Source: Prochlorococcus marinus XMU1410 (GTDB lineage: Bacteria > Cyanobacteriota > Cyanobacteriia > PCC-6307 > Cyanobiaceae). Taken from it: 64,000 nt of DNA. The notes beneath the pieces were generated by a model. That model did no database searches. It was not told the origin of the DNA and was given only the letters and a program-made list of their open reading frames with translations. This document shows, in pieces, positions 31,657 through 41,581 of the stretch. Where the stretch lies: the NCBI RefSeq assembly GCF_017696085.1, contig NZ_JAAORH010000001.1, positions 903,954 through 967,953 of the forward strand, in the 5' to 3' direction. Every line of letters starts with the position of its first letter. Position 1 is the stretch's first letter. Made by a program: the position numbers and the translations under genes.

Positions 31657-32678
31657 TATTCTATTCGTGGATCTAAATATGCGATTAAAATATCCACGAT
31701 GAGATTTAATGAAACTATAAGCATAGAGGTGAAAATCACAATTCCTTGAACCAAGGTATAGTCTCTTTGAGAAATAGCTTCATGTAATCTTAAAGCTATA
31801 CCTGGCCATGAAAAAGTTACCTCGAACAATAAAGCACCTCCTGCTAATGAGGCCATAGTCAAGCCAGAAATAGTGACAATTGGCAATAGAGCATTAGGCA
31901 ATGCATGGTTTAAAAATATTTTTTTCCTTGATATTCCTCTACATATAGCAGCATTTACATAATCACTTTTTAATGTCTTATCCAAATTTACTCTTAATGA
32001 GCGGCTGAATATACCACTTAATAAAAAGCCGAGGGTAATCGAAGGAAGTGCAAGATGATAAAGACTATCTTTCAAAGCAATAATATTATTTGAAAGAATA
32101 CTATCTAAAACCAGAAACCCTGTAATTTGTGGTTGTTGCCGAAATATTGGAAATCTACCTCCAATTGGGGAAATATTAAATAATACAGAAAATAATAATT
32201 GCGCTAACATTGCACCCCAGAAAGGAGGGACCGCATATGTAGCAATTCCTAATATTCTCACAATATAATCAGTCTTTTTACCTTTATTTCTTAAGCCAAT
32301 TAATCCCAATGGGAATCCTATTAGCGTGGCACATAATATTGAAAAGAATCCAAGCTCAAGACTTGCAGGCAATGACTTAATAATAATATTGAGGACTGGC
32401 TCCTGGGTACTAAGAGATTGGCCGAAATCTAAGTGCAATATATTTTTAATATATGAAAAATATTGACTTATTAAAGGTTCATTTAGCCCCAATTTATTTC
32501 TTAGAAATTCCCTTGAAACCTCATCTGCACCAGATCCAAGTATTGCATCGACAGGATCGCCGGGGGCAACTCTCAATAAAATAAATACTAATGAAGAAAT
32601 TATCCATAGCATTATCGGTATTAATGAAATTTTTAATAAGGAATAATTTAGTAATTTATTTAAATTTCTACTCATCAA
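31653..32678 (-). CDS. peptide/nickel-type ABC transporter permease (DppB family)
   Basis: A 341-residue permease with six helices. The N-terminal Phe-Ile-Leu-Leu-Arg-Val-Ala-Pro-Gly-Asp-Pro is the DppB start, and the EAA loop near residues 250-270 is present (His-Ala-Leu-Pro-Asn-Ala-Leu). It overlaps the substrate-binding gene by 11 bp. No DppC, DppD or DppF lies nearby, so the partner subunits must be elsewhere or missing. Confidence 0.9.
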   Translation of the reverse strand: MMSRNLNKLLNYSLLKISLIPIMLWIISSLVFILLRVAPGDPVDAILGSGADEVSREFLRNKLGLNEPLISQYFSYIKNILHLDFGQSLSTQEPVLNIIIKSLPASLELGFFSILCATLIGFPLGLIGLRNKGKKTDYIVRILGIATYAVPPFWGAMLAQLLFSVLFNISPIGGRFPIFRQQPQITGFLVLDSILSNNIIALKDSLYHLALPSITLGFLLSGIFSRSLRVNLDKTLKSDYVNAAICRGISRKKIFLNHALPNALLPIVTISGLTMASLAGGALLFEVTFSWPGIALRLHEAISQRDYTLVQGIVIFTSMLIVSLNLIVDILIAYLDPRIEY

Positions 32679-34239
32679 TTAACTCTAGATCACTCAATGA
32701 AATTATTCCTGCACCATTAAAAATAGGTTTTGATATTTTATTTTGAGACCATGCTTTTTGAGAGGATATCCAAATAGGAATATAAGGGATTGAATTTGCT
32801 GCTATTTTTTCAATTTCAACAAGTTTTTCTAATCTTTTATTTCCACTTATTTTTTCACTCTCAAGAAATAAACTTTCCACTTTATTTGATCCCCAAAAAC
32901 TACCGCTGTAAACCGATTCTCCTTTTTTACATATGCCATCAACTATTTCATTACAACTTAAAAGAGGTGTGAGATATGCTTCTGGATCTGAATAAGCACC
33001 AGTCCAATCGAGAATAACTGCTGTATAAATCCCTAAACTTAGATTCTTATAAACTGTTGTAGATTCAACCCCATTAAGTTCAATGTCAATACAATCTTTC
33101 AAAGAACTTTTAATTTCTTCTTGCCATGTCAGAGCAATAAGCTTATCAGCTGGTACATTCGATCTATAAGTAAGGGGTATTTTTAGAATACTTCCATTGC
33201 AATAATTTTCTTTTTGCAATAACCTTCTCGCTTCTAAATAATCATATTTAGGCCACAGTTCTTGATTATCTTTTTTGAATATCGGAGGAACAATTGATCT
33301 AGAGGGCTTCCTTAATCCATAACTTACTTTCTCACTAATCAATTTTCTATTAAGACTTTTTGCCAAAGCCAGTCTTAAATTAAGATTACTCAAGGGATAA
33401 GAACTAGTTTTGAGGCTTATAAAACTTAATTCGGTGAAAGGGCTATTTCCTTCATTAAACTGTTTATTTTTGCTTAAATCATTTAAACTTTTTCTCTGAC
33501 TATCATCAATTGAATTTGATAAAAGCACGTCAATTTGTTTACTTTTTAAAGCCCCAAAAAGAGAGGATGAATTTGAATAACCCACAAAATTAACACCGTT
33601 ATTTAAGGGCTTTTCCCCCCAATAATTCAAATATGGATCAATTGATTGAACTTCATTAGAAAAACTGGTCAGCACATACTTGCCGGTACCAACAAATTTT
33701 TCATTTAGAAACTTATCAGAATATTGTTTGTAAAATGTAGGAGATATTGGAGTTAAATTTACTGATGTAAGTAAACCATTTAAAGAACTTGATGGTTTAT
33801 TCAAATTTATTATGACTGAATATTCACTTGGCGTTTCTATTGATTTAATCTTATTTCCTAAAATATAGTTCATCGTTCCAATTCTTTTGAATCTATCAAA
33901 GGTAAACTTCATAGCATTTGAATTAAATGCAGTTCCATCGTGAAAAAAAACATTCTTTCTTAAATTGATTGTTATTTGAAGTCTATCCTTTGAAATAACT
34001 GGCATCCCCGAGGCCAATTCAGGTATTAATTCTCCGTTAGAATTTAATTCATATAATGTGTCTCCAAGAGAACTGATTAATTGAATTGCTTTAAGAGTAT
34101 TTGCTCTAGCTGGATCTAAAGATTCAATTTTTCCAGAACTTGCTACTATGATTTTTTTAGATATTCTTTTTGAGCCGCAAGAATTCTGTAAAAAAGAAAT
34201 TAAAATTATAAATATTGATAAAACAATTTTTTTTTTCAT
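32668..34239 (-). CDS. peptide-type ABC transporter substrate-binding lipoprotein
   Basis: A 523-residue family-5 solute-binding protein. The N-terminus has a lipobox (Leu-Gln-Asn-Ser-Cys, Cys at about 21), so it is a lipoprotein. Family features are Ile-Glu-Ser-Leu-Asp-Pro-Ala at 38-44, Leu-Arg-Lys-Asn-Val-Phe-Phe-His-Asp-Gly-Thr near 93-103, and a long C-terminal lobe. Peptides, nickel or opines are substrates of relatives. Overlaps the permease start by 11 bp. Confidence 0.9.
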   Translation of the reverse strand: MKKKIVLSIFIILISFLQNSCGSKRISKKIIVASSGKIESLDPARANTLKAIQLISSLGDTLYELNSNGELIPELASGMPVISKDRLQITINLRKNVFFHDGTAFNSNAMKFTFDRFKRIGTMNYILGNKIKSIETPSEYSVIINLNKPSSSLNGLLTSVNLTPISPTFYKQYSDKFLNEKFVGTGKYVLTSFSNEVQSIDPYLNYWGEKPLNNGVNFVGYSNSSSLFGALKSKQIDVLLSNSIDDSQRKSLNDLSKNKQFNEGNSPFTELSFISLKTSSYPLSNLNLRLALAKSLNRKLISEKVSYGLRKPSRSIVPPIFKKDNQELWPKYDYLEARRLLQKENYCNGSILKIPLTYRSNVPADKLIALTWQEEIKSSLKDCIDIELNGVESTTVYKNLSLGIYTAVILDWTGAYSDPEAYLTPLLSCNEIVDGICKKGESVYSGSFWGSNKVESLFLESEKISGNKRLEKLVEIEKIAANSIPYIPIWISSQKAWSQNKISKPIFNGAGIISLSDLELIDE

Positions 34240-34256
34240 ATTTCCTTAGTTCTTAA

Positions 34257-34508
34257 TTATTCTGAAGAATTATTTGAGCAGAAAATTTGTAAGGTTATTT
34301 GACTAATTTCTAAAGCAAATGTTTTTTTAGAATTACAAGCAAAAGGCCACTCTCTCACCCAACAAATTTCTTTACCTCTATTTAAACCAATTACTTGAAA
34401 AGTCCTATTGCTATTTTTAATTTTCACACAAGCACCTTTATAAAGGTTTTCAGAAGAAATAAAATTATTATTTTCATTATAATTATCTAATAGTTTTGAA
34501 TGAATCAT
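34257..34508 (-). CDS. 83-aa hypothetical protein
   Basis: A soluble protein with Leu-Tyr-Lys-Gly-Ala-Cys-Val-Lys-Ile-Lys, Gln-Val-Ile-Gly-Leu-Asn and Cys-Trp-Val-Arg-Glu-Trp-Pro, which suggests a small beta-barrel with conserved Cys and Trp. It lies 17 bp before the binding-protein gene on the same strand. Family not recognised. Confidence 0.65.
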   Translation of the reverse strand: MIHSKLLDNYNENNNFISSENLYKGACVKIKNSNRTFQVIGLNRGKEICWVREWPFACNSKKTFALEISQITLQIFCSNNSSE

Positions 34509-34578
34509 TAATGTGCTAAAACCAAATACTTACTTTCTTCGGTTTACCAAGCTATAAAGAAAATTGCAAACTATTTTT

Positions 34579-35880
34579 TTAAATACAACTTAATTGACTT
34601 GCAATAATTTTGACTTCACTTAGCGAATTTATTTCATCTTTCGATCTTTCAAAATCTCCATTATTCACCTCATGAGTAATAACGACAATTTCAGCTTTGT
34701 CCTCACTAGCATCAAGTTGAACAATTGATTCAATTGATACTTTATTCTTTCCAAAAATATCTCCAATCTTTCCTATGACGCCTGGACTATCAAAACAAAT
34801 AATTCTAAGGTAATTTTTTTTATTTATTTGTGAATAACTTATTATATGGCAGTTTCTCCAGAAATCAAAAGATAATAATGGATCGGTTGAATTATTATTT
34901 TTTACTGAGGCAGCATGCAGATTTAATATATCTGATACTACTGATGCTGCAGTTGGGCCACTCCCTGCACCTGGACCATATAACATTATTTCTCCAAGAG
35001 GATCAGCCTCAATCAATAAGGCATTATTAACTCCCTTAACTGTTGACAATGGATGAGATTTTGGAATCAAAGAAGGTCCTACCCAAATATTTAAAGCGAG
35101 TGAATCATTACTATTAATTTGTCCCCTTTCGGAGAGCGCTAAAAGTTTTATTTCAAACCCTAATTTATTGGCATATTCGATATCCTTTAGATTAATTTTA
35201 CTAATGCCCTCAGAATGAATCTCCTCTCTTTTAATTTTCCCTCCAAATGCAAGTTCACTAAGAATTGAAATCTTATCAGCAGCATCATGGCCCTCAACAT
35301 CTGCAGTTGGATCAAATTCTGCATACCCAAGGCTTTGGGCCAATTTTAAGGTCTTCTTGTAATCAGCTTTTTCATTTGTCATCTTTGAAAGAATAAAATT
35401 TGTTGTGCCATTTATTATCCCAACCATTTTTTTTATGCTGTTACTTTTTAATGATCTTTTTAAGGGTTCAATTATAGGAATCCCCCCGCAAACTGCCGCC
35501 TCTGACAATACATAAAGTCCCTCTTTAGATGCAGTTTTATATATTTCTTCTCCATATCTTGCAATGACTGCTTTATTTGCTGTAACAACAGATTTACCAA
35601 ATTTTAATGATTGCAGAATAATATCTTTCGCCAAATCAACCCCACCCATTACTTCAACAATTACATCTATAGAGGGGTCATAAATTAATTTAAATGGATC
35701 ATCAGTTAATAAATTTTTATTTAGCTCAATATCCCTTTTTTTATTAAGATCTCTAACTGCTATTTTTGCAATTTCTATTTCTTTTAGAATTGGATGAGAA
35801 TCAACTTCAGAACTTAATATTTTATAAATCCCTGAACCTACAGTTCCAAAACCTATAATCCCAATTTTGCATTTTCTCAT
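34579..35880 (-). CDS. hom: homoserine dehydrogenase
   Basis: A 433-residue enzyme that reduces aspartate semialdehyde to homoserine in threonine and methionine synthesis. The NAD(P)-binding Gly-Phe-Gly-Thr-Val-Gly-Ser-Gly is at 10-17, followed by Val-Thr-Ala-Asn-Lys-Ala near 99, Asn-Gly-Thr-Thr-Asn-Phe near 157 and Gly-Tyr-Ala-Glu-Phe-Asp-Pro near 190. A C-terminal ACT domain (about 355-430) carries threonine feedback control. Full length. Confidence 0.95.
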   Translation of the reverse strand: MRKCKIGIIGFGTVGSGIYKILSSEVDSHPILKEIEIAKIAVRDLNKKRDIELNKNLLTDDPFKLIYDPSIDVIVEVMGGVDLAKDIILQSLKFGKSVVTANKAVIARYGEEIYKTASKEGLYVLSEAAVCGGIPIIEPLKRSLKSNSIKKMVGIINGTTNFILSKMTNEKADYKKTLKLAQSLGYAEFDPTADVEGHDAADKISILSELAFGGKIKREEIHSEGISKINLKDIEYANKLGFEIKLLALSERGQINSNDSLALNIWVGPSLIPKSHPLSTVKGVNNALLIEADPLGEIMLYGPGAGSGPTAASVVSDILNLHAASVKNNNSTDPLLSFDFWRNCHIISYSQINKKNYLRIICFDSPGVIGKIGDIFGKNKVSIESIVQLDASEDKAEIVVITHEVNNGDFERSKDEINSLSEVKIIASQLSCI

Positions 35881-35924
35881 TTTTTATCTCTTTTAACTTT
35901 GAGTTTAATTTTATATTATTAGGC

Positions 35925-36344
35925 CTACAAAAATTCATTTGCTTGAGACTGCATTTTCAACAATATGTTTAAAAAACCATTTGATCGAGAAGGAGTTAAG
36001 CTTGATCTCAAACCAGTATCTTCAATAAATTTCTTATCTATTTTAATAACCTCATTTGGTGTTAATTCATTTAACCCAGTAATTAAAAATGCTAACAAAC
36101 CCTTGGTTATTAGGGCATCAGAATATCCTTCCCAAAATAATTTACCACCTTTAATATTTGCCTTAACAAAAACTTCTGAAACGCATCCCTTAACTTTATT
36201 TTCTTCAACAAGGATTTCATTATCTGGTTCTTTCAATTTTTTACCTAACCACAAAATGTATTCATATTTTCTTTTTGGATCATCTGATTTCTTCAACTTT
36301 TCTACTAATCTTGATAAATTATTGTATTTTTCCTGATTTTCCAT
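35925..36344 (-). CDS. sufE: SufE family sulfur-acceptor protein
   Basis: A 139-residue SufE-like protein with the acceptor cysteine in Val-Lys-Gly-Cys-Val-Ser-Glu (Cys54). It takes persulfide sulfur from SufS and passes it to the SufBCD scaffold for Fe-S cluster assembly. The length is normal and it sits in the housekeeping block without the other suf genes. Confidence 0.9.
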   Translation of the reverse strand: MENQEKYNNLSRLVEKLKKSDDPKRKYEYILWLGKKLKEPDNEILVEENKVKGCVSEVFVKANIKGGKLFWEGYSDALITKGLLAFLITGLNELTPNEVIKIDKKFIEDTGLRSSLTPSRSNGFLNILLKMQSQANEFL

Positions 36345-36384
36345 TTCTTTAAAACTATAAATTAATCACTTTATGAATCTTCTA

Positions 36385-36942
36385 TTATACAAATATTTCT
36401 TTTTCTGTGATAAAGCCCGATAAAGGAATATCCCACTCAGCTCTGCTTAATGGAACCGTACTTACACAATTAGAAGTTAATACTCCAATGCATGGAACAT
36501 TTCTCCAAGCATTATCTCTCCTTAATTTATCAAAATAACCTCCTCCATAACCTAATCTTATTAAATTTTTATCAACGGAAAGACATGGTACAAATATCAT
36601 GCTTATTTGCAAATGACTTAATGGAGAAGAGTTATTTGGACTTAGTATCCCCTCAAAGTCTTTAGTAAGAGGTTTTTCGTCCCATGGATAAAATAACAAC
36701 TCTTTTTTATCTTCACATCTAGGCAAAGCTAAAGTAAATTTTTTCTTAAGACTTCTTATATCAACTTCATTTTTAAGAGGCCAATATATGGCTATATAAC
36801 CAATATTTTTAAAACCCTTAATTAATGAATCAATATATAATTTTACATTTTTTTCTACATTTTCTCTTTGATTAAGAGAAATCCCATCTCTTAGTTTTCT
36901 AAACCTATCCCTTTCCAATTTCTTATTTTCAAAGATCGTCAT
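36385..36942 (-). CDS. 5-formyltetrahydrofolate cyclo-ligase
   Basis: A 185-residue enzyme that turns 5-formyl-THF into 5,10-methenyl-THF using ATP. The ATP-binding signature Arg-Leu-Gly-Tyr-Gly-Gly-Gly-Tyr-Phe-Asp is present near residues 128-137. Length is normal. It lies 9 bp after ruvC on the same strand. Confidence 0.92.
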   Translation of the reverse strand: MTIFENKKLERDRFRKLRDGISLNQRENVEKNVKLYIDSLIKGFKNIGYIAIYWPLKNEVDIRSLKKKFTLALPRCEDKKELLFYPWDEKPLTKDFEGILSPNNSSPLSHLQISMIFVPCLSVDKNLIRLGYGGGYFDKLRRDNAWRNVPCIGVLTSNCVSTVPLSRAEWDIPLSGFITEKEIFV

Positions 36943-36951
36943 ATTAAATTT

Positions 36952-37425
36952 TCAGTTAAAGCCATCCTCATTTAGTTTTGTGAGTGCTATAGCCAATGCA
37001 TCTGCTGAATCATCAGGTTTTGGAGGTTTGTCAAGATCTAAGTTATACATAACAGCATCAAGAATATCTTTCTTAGATGCCTTTCCAGAACCAGCAATTG
37101 TTAATTTTATCTGAGCAGGTGAGTACTCACTAACATCAATTTTTTTAGAGGCCAATACCATCATAATCACACCTCTGGCCTGCACCACACTAATGGTAGT
37201 GCTTGACCTGTAAAAGAAAAATTTTTCTACTGCCGCTGCAGTTGGGTTCCAATGATTTATTAATTCATTAAGATCTTGGAATATCTCATAAAGTCTATCT
37301 TCTTCTTTTTTATCTTTACCTGTCTCAATAACACCACAATCTAATATTATCTTTCTTTCATTTTCTATCTCAATTATTCCATAACCAACTCTAGCTAATC
37401 CAGGGTCAATCCCAATTATTCTCAC
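36952..37425 (-). CDS. ruvC: Holliday junction resolvase RuvC
   Basis: A 157-residue RNase H-fold nuclease that cuts Holliday junctions made by RuvAB. The active-site acids are Asp7 in Gly-Ile-Asp-Pro-Gly, Glu67 in Ala-Val-Glu-Lys-Phe-Phe, and Asp138/139 and Asp142 in the Lys-Pro-Asp-Asp-Ser-Ala-Asp-Ala segment. It is 5 bp from chlI. Confidence 0.95.
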   Translation of the reverse strand: MRIIGIDPGLARVGYGIIEIENERKIILDCGVIETGKDKKEEDRLYEIFQDLNELINHWNPTAAAVEKFFFYRSSTTISVVQARGVIMMVLASKKIDVSEYSPAQIKLTIAGSGKASKKDILDAVMYNLDLDKPPKPDDSADALAIALTKLNEDGFN

Positions 37426-37430
37426 TTTTA

Positions 37431-38519
37431 TTATGCTTCAGCAGATAATTGAAATTTTGAAAGATTTTCTTTTTCATCTAAATCAAATACTTTACAAAAA
37501 GCTTGAATAACTCTTTCACCTGAATCAACTTGTTCTAAGGGATCTTTTCTAAGTCTATGTCTTAAAGAACAAGATATAACCCTTGCTATGTCATCCTCTT
37601 GCACTTCAGTTCTGCCCTCAAATGCTGCAATTGCCCTGGCAGACCTATTTGTAACAATATCTCCACGTAAACCATCCACATCTAGTTCTCCGCAGATTGC
37701 AGAAATATTTAATCTTAAGTCATCGTCCATTTGGACAGAATTTAATATTTCTTGTGCATTAATAACTTTTTGTTGAAGTTCATCCTGTTGTTTCTCTACA
37801 CTCAATGAAAACTCATCAGGATTATCATCAAAAGAAGTTCTTTGATCAACTACTTGGACTCTTAATTCAGCATCTCTAACTGTCTTAACTTCAACACTCA
37901 TTCCAAATCTGTCCAATAATTGAGGCCTTAATTCACCTTCTTCTGGATTTCCTGAACCAATAAGGACAAACCTCGCAGGGTGTCGAACTGAGACCCCCTC
38001 CCTTTCAACTGTATTCCATCCGGAAGCAGCAGAATCTAGAAGTACATCAACTAAATGATCATCAAGTAAATTCACTTCATCAACGTATAGTAAACCCCTA
38101 TTAGCTTTTGCTAATAGACCTGGTTCGAATGCCTTAACACCTTCGCTCAAAGCCTTCTCTATATCAATGGTTCCACAAAGCCTGTCTTCAGTAGCACCTA
38201 AAGGCAAGTCAACCATAGGTACTTGTTTTTGAATACTCTCTAGATTTTCTCCTTGGGTAATTTTCTCCAAAACTTCTTTACTTTGTAAATCAGGATCAAC
38301 TAGTGAACTGTTATATGGATCGTCTTTAACAACATCGATTGCAGGCAACAAATCAGCTAAGGCCCTGATTGTAGTAGACTTACCAGTCCCTCTATCACCC
38401 ATTATCATCACTCCTCCAATTCTTGGATCAATAACATTTAACAAGAGAGCCAATTTCATTTCTTCTTGACCAATTACTGCTGTAAAAGGAAAAACTCTTC
38501 TTTTCTTTGTTGTAGGCAC
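37431..38519 (-). CDS. chlI: magnesium chelatase ATPase subunit ChlI
   Basis: A 362-residue AAA+ ATPase that with ChlD and ChlH inserts Mg into protoporphyrin IX, the committed step of (divinyl) chlorophyll synthesis. Walker A Gly-Asp-Arg-Gly-Thr-Gly-Lys-Ser-Thr is at 41-49, Walker B is in Leu-Leu-Tyr-Val-Asp-Glu-Val-Asn, and sensor and arginine-finger segments follow. It heads the tight chlI-ruvC pair (5 bp). Confidence 0.96.
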   Translation of the reverse strand: MPTTKKRRVFPFTAVIGQEEMKLALLLNVIDPRIGGVMIMGDRGTGKSTTIRALADLLPAIDVVKDDPYNSSLVDPDLQSKEVLEKITQGENLESIQKQVPMVDLPLGATEDRLCGTIDIEKALSEGVKAFEPGLLAKANRGLLYVDEVNLLDDHLVDVLLDSAASGWNTVEREGVSVRHPARFVLIGSGNPEEGELRPQLLDRFGMSVEVKTVRDAELRVQVVDQRTSFDDNPDEFSLSVEKQQDELQQKVINAQEILNSVQMDDDLRLNISAICGELDVDGLRGDIVTNRSARAIAAFEGRTEVQEDDIARVISCSLRHRLRKDPLEQVDSGERVIQAFCKVFDLDEKENLSKFQLSAEA

Positions 38520-38636
38520 AGTTTTAGTTTTCTTAAATATTCAAATAATCAATAGATGCTACTTCAGAAAATGTTTTTAGTAAATATCCCCATCAAATTA
38601 AAACAAGAATTGAATAATAACTAATCAAATTTATAC

Positions 38637-39389
38637 TTACTTATTTTTTTTTGAATTGTTCAAAAACCAGTTTATTTGATGGACAATTCCTCTTAAAACA
38701 TTTACTTCGTGCATTGATGCATTTGCCCTCAAAATAAAATTCTTAAATTTACTGATTTTTGCCTTGGAGGTATGTTTTAAGAGATATCCAACTCGCAAAA
38801 GCATTTCCTCTATCTCCACAAATGTATCATGTATTTCTTTCGAAGATGCCAAGTTAAAAACTTTTAATTCATTATTTAAATTCTTTTTATAAGACTTATT
38901 TAATTCATACAAAACTATTGAAACAGCGTGTGAAAGATTTAATGAAGGATTATTCTGAGAAGTTGGAATATTAAAAGTTTTATTTGCTAGAAGCAATTCA
39001 CTGTTAGTTAAACCTCTATCTTCTCTTCCGAATATAATTGCTAAATTATTTATCTTTTTAAAGGATAAAGTCCAATCAAATATATCTTCAGAAGATACAA
39101 AAAATGAATCTTTTTTCACATCAATCCTTCCACAAGATGCTAGAACTAAATCACAATCAAAAATTGCTTTTTGAAGATCATCAAAAACCTTGCAATGTTT
39201 AATAAATTTTTGACCTTTAAGAGCCATTTTTTTTGCTTCTAAAGAAAATATGTCGCATTTGGGAGAAACAATTCTTAATTCATCAACTTCAAAATTACTG
39301 CATAATCTAGCAACGCTACCTACATTTAAAGGGCCATTTGGTTCAACTAAAATTACCTTTAAATTAGAAAAATTTTTTCCCAAAATCAT
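38637..39389 (-). CDS. SpoU/TrmJ-type RNA 2'-O-methyltransferase
   Basis: A 250-residue SPOUT methyltransferase. The start Val-Ile-Leu-Val-Glu-Pro-Asn-Gly-Pro-Leu-Asn-Val-Gly-Ser-Val-Ala-Arg is the motif 1 of the family, and Ile-Phe-Gly-Arg-Glu-Asp-Arg-Gly-Leu-Thr plus Leu-Asn-Leu-Ser-His-Ala-Val-Ser are motifs 2 and 3 of the trefoil knot. TrmJ-like proteins methylate position 32 of tRNAs; the target is not proven. It overlaps cytM by 4 bp. Confidence 0.9.
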   Translation of the reverse strand: MILGKNFSNLKVILVEPNGPLNVGSVARLCSNFEVDELRIVSPKCDIFSLEAKKMALKGQKFIKHCKVFDDLQKAIFDCDLVLASCGRIDVKKDSFFVSSEDIFDWTLSFKKINNLAIIFGREDRGLTNSELLLANKTFNIPTSQNNPSLNLSHAVSIVLYELNKSYKKNLNNELKVFNLASSKEIHDTFVEIEEMLLRVGYLLKHTSKAKISKFKNFILRANASMHEVNVLRGIVHQINWFLNNSKKNK

Positions 39390-39772
39390 TCAAGGCTATG
39401 AAGATATTTTAATAAATTGGACATATTTACAGGATCAATTTCAAAACTTGGCATAGGTGGAGTCAGGCCTCCAGTAACTTGTTTAATTATCTCTTTATCA
39501 TTCAAACGTTGAGTTATTGAGTGTAAGTCTGGACCCACTAATCCTCTTGCTGTAATTCCATGACATCCAACACAATTTATCTTAAAAAGAGCATCTCCCT
39601 CCTCAGCAGAGCCATTAAGCTCAAGAGTTTCAATAATATATTTGTTATTTTCATGATGATTTACGAAAAATATTGATAAAGAAATTAATAAAACTCCAAA
39701 TAAAAGAAAAAAAATTTTTAAGAATTCTCTTTTAAAGTCCCTTTCTGCTGCAGTTGATGAAGATGTTGACAC
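39386..39772 (-). CDS. cytM: cytochrome cM
   Basis: A 128-residue membrane-anchored class I cytochrome c. One N-terminal helix (about 17-38) tethers it. The heme site is Cys67-Val-Gly-Cys70-His71 and the axial Met is Met107 in Pro-Pro-Met-Pro-Ser-Phe. CytM is a low-abundance cyanobacterial cytochrome linked to respiration and stress electron flow. Confidence 0.9.
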   Translation of the reverse strand: MSTSSSTAAERDFKREFLKIFFLLFGVLLISLSIFFVNHHENNKYIIETLELNGSAEEGDALFKINCVGCHGITARGLVGPDLHSITQRLNDKEIIKQVTGGLTPPMPSFEIDPVNMSNLLKYLHSLE

Positions 39773-39827
39773 AAAAAATAGTCTCTATGTAACAATTGTG
39801 AGTGAGAAATTCAAAAAAGGCAAAAAA

Positions 39828-39947
39828 ATGATCGAGCCTCTTCTATGTGGAATTGTTTTAGGTTTAGTTCCAATAACTCTTCTTGGATTATTCGTAAGTG
39901 CATGGAATCAATACAGAAGAGGTTCAGGGATGCTGGACATTGATTAA
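39828..39947 (+). CDS. petG: cytochrome b6f complex subunit 5 (PetG)
   Basis: A 39-residue single-helix protein starting [15 protein letters not shown] and ending Ser-Gly-Met-Leu-Asp-Ile-Asp, the nearly invariant PetG sequence. It is needed for assembly of the cytochrome b6f complex. The gene is too short for ordinary gene finders. Its 3' end overlaps the convergent rsmD by 24 bp. Confidence 0.96.
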   Translation: MIEPLLCGIVLGLVPITLLGLFVSAWNQYRRGSGMLDID

Positions 39948-40523
39948 AAATGTTAATCTTGACTGCCCATAATTTCTTACATCTATAGTTTCCCACAAAG
40001 TACTTTTTTTAATAAATAAATTTGGAGAATGTTCACAAATAACTGTTGAATCTTTCTTTAAAAGATTACAATTAAACAACTGATTTAAAACTAATTCATG
40101 GAAATCTACATCGTATGGAGGATCTAGATATACAAAATCAAATTTTAATTTGTTTAAATCCATATTTCTAGATGATAAGTTTCTCTCATAATCAGGTTTA
40201 GTCCATTTCAAAACGTCTTTACAAATAACTTCGATATCATTTCTCCTATTCTCTGTATTCTCCAACGAGAATAAGTTTTTTAAGCAAATTTTTGAGTTGA
40301 TTTTGTTTTTTTCAATTGCAATTATTTTTCTTGCCCCGTGATTATAGGCTTCACAAGATATAGCACCTGTTCCACTAAATAAATCTAACCAGTTACTATT
40401 TTCAACTCTTTTATTCAATATATTAAATATGGCCTCTCTCACTCTCAAAGTTGTAGGTCTGGTATAAGAATTATTTGGACTTTGGAGTTTTTTACCGCCT
40501 ATTAATCTTAAGTTAGTTTTCAT
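39924..40523 (-). CDS. rsmD: 16S rRNA (guanine966-N2)-methyltransferase RsmD
   Basis: A 199-residue SAM-dependent methyltransferase. SAM motif I Asp-Leu-Phe-Ser-Gly-Thr-Gly-Ala-Ile is at about 47-55, and the catalytic motif Tyr-Leu-Asp-Pro-Pro-Tyr-Asp near 132. Length fits RsmD. The C-terminal end overlaps petG on the other strand. Confidence 0.93.
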   Translation of the reverse strand: MKTNLRLIGGKKLQSPNNSYTRPTTLRVREAIFNILNKRVENSNWLDLFSGTGAISCEAYNHGARKIIAIEKNKINSKICLKNLFSLENTENRRNDIEVICKDVLKWTKPDYERNLSSRNMDLNKLKFDFVYLDPPYDVDFHELVLNQLFNCNLLKKDSTVICEHSPNLFIKKSTLWETIDVRNYGQSRLTFLINVQHP

Positions 40524-40536
40524 CCCTAAGAATCTC

Positions 40537-41154
40537 TTATTGAATATTACTCAGCCATCTTCTCAAAAGTTTTTCACCGGTTTTTCCAGATTTTTCCGGA
40601 TGAAATTGACAGGCTAGTAAATTATCATTCTCAATCATTGCAGTTAATTTTTCAGAGCCATAATCAACCTGAGCTGCAATAATATTTGAGTCATCTGGGA
40701 TTGCATGATAGGAATGTACAAAATAGACCCAATTATTTAATTCTTCAATCCCAAATAAAGTATTTTTTTTTGTAGGTAAAAGTTGGCACCAACCCATGTG
40801 TGGGATTCTTTGGTTAACAATATTTGGTATTTTTTGTATTTTTCCTTTTAAAATTCCCAGGCCTTTAACTTTTCCTTCATCACTAGATTCAAAAAGGAGT
40901 TGGAGTCCTAAGCATATCCCAAAAAAGGATTTCCCACTTTTAATCCATTTTTTCAAATCAGTTATCAAATCAGTATTTATGAGATTATTCATCGCTGGAT
41001 CAAATGATCCAACCCCAGGAAGTATTATCGCCTTACAAAACTTGGAATCATTAAAGTTTTTAATTAATATAATTTCTTCTCCAAGACTTTCTAGAGATTT
41101 TGTAACAGAATGAATATTACCCATTCCATAGTCTATTAGTCCAATTTTATGCAA
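40537..41154 (-). CDS. hisH: imidazole glycerol phosphate synthase subunit HisH
   Basis: A 205-residue class I glutamine amidotransferase that makes ammonia for HisF in histidine synthesis. The nucleophile is Cys81 in Gly-Ile-Cys-Leu-Gly, and His-Pro-Glu of the triad is in Cys-Gln-Phe-His-Pro-Glu-Lys-Ser. It lies 13 bp after rsmD's start and 11 bp from trxA. Confidence 0.95.
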   Translation of the reverse strand: MHKIGLIDYGMGNIHSVTKSLESLGEEIILIKNFNDSKFCKAIILPGVGSFDPAMNNLINTDLITDLKKWIKSGKSFFGICLGLQLLFESSDEGKVKGLGILKGKIQKIPNIVNQRIPHMGWCQLLPTKKNTLFGIEELNNWVYFVHSYHAIPDDSNIIAAQVDYGSEKLTAMIENDNLLACQFHPEKSGKTGEKLLRRWLSNIQ

Positions 41155-41165
41155 AGCTTTTAAAT

Positions 41166-41489
41166 TTATAAATGCTTAGTTAAAGTGCTCGAAAGAGTTG
41201 CTTTTGGCACAGCACCAACAACGGTATCAACCTTTTGACCTCCTTTAAAGATCATTAATGTAGGAATACTTCTAATTCCGTATTGACTGGCTACATTTGG
41301 ATTCTCATCTGTGTTTAATTTAAAAACTTTAATTTTCCCTTCAAAGTCTTTTGAGATTTCTTCTACAACTGGAGCGACCATCCTACATGGACCGCACCAT
41401 GGTGCCCAAAAATCAACCAATACTGGTAGATCACTTTGCAGTACATCCTTGTCAAATGAAGAATCAGTTACGGCTGGAGCTGATGACAT
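41166..41489 (-). CDS. trxA: thioredoxin TrxA
   Basis: A 107-residue thioredoxin with Trp31-Cys32-Gly-Pro-Cys35 and the cis-Pro Ser-Ile-Pro-Thr. It is the main disulfide reductant linking photosynthetic electron flow to enzyme activity. Yfr1 lies just upstream on the same strand. Confidence 0.96.
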   Translation of the reverse strand: MSSAPAVTDSSFDKDVLQSDLPVLVDFWAPWCGPCRMVAPVVEEISKDFEGKIKVFKLNTDENPNVASQYGIRSIPTLMIFKGGQKVDTVVGAVPKATLSSTLTKHL

Positions 41490-41581
41490 AATTTAAGTAT
41501 TCCTTTTTTGAAAATTTAGCAGGCAAATCTTTTAAGTGATGATTTCATTACAGATTAAATAATATAAGTAACAAAATATCT

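Noticed and set aside
35965-36336. 123-aa plus-strand ORF
   Set aside because: Antisense to sufE, whose Cys motif and length are convincing.
40796-41113. 105-aa plus-strand ORF
   Set aside because: Antisense to hisH, which has a complete amidotransferase triad.
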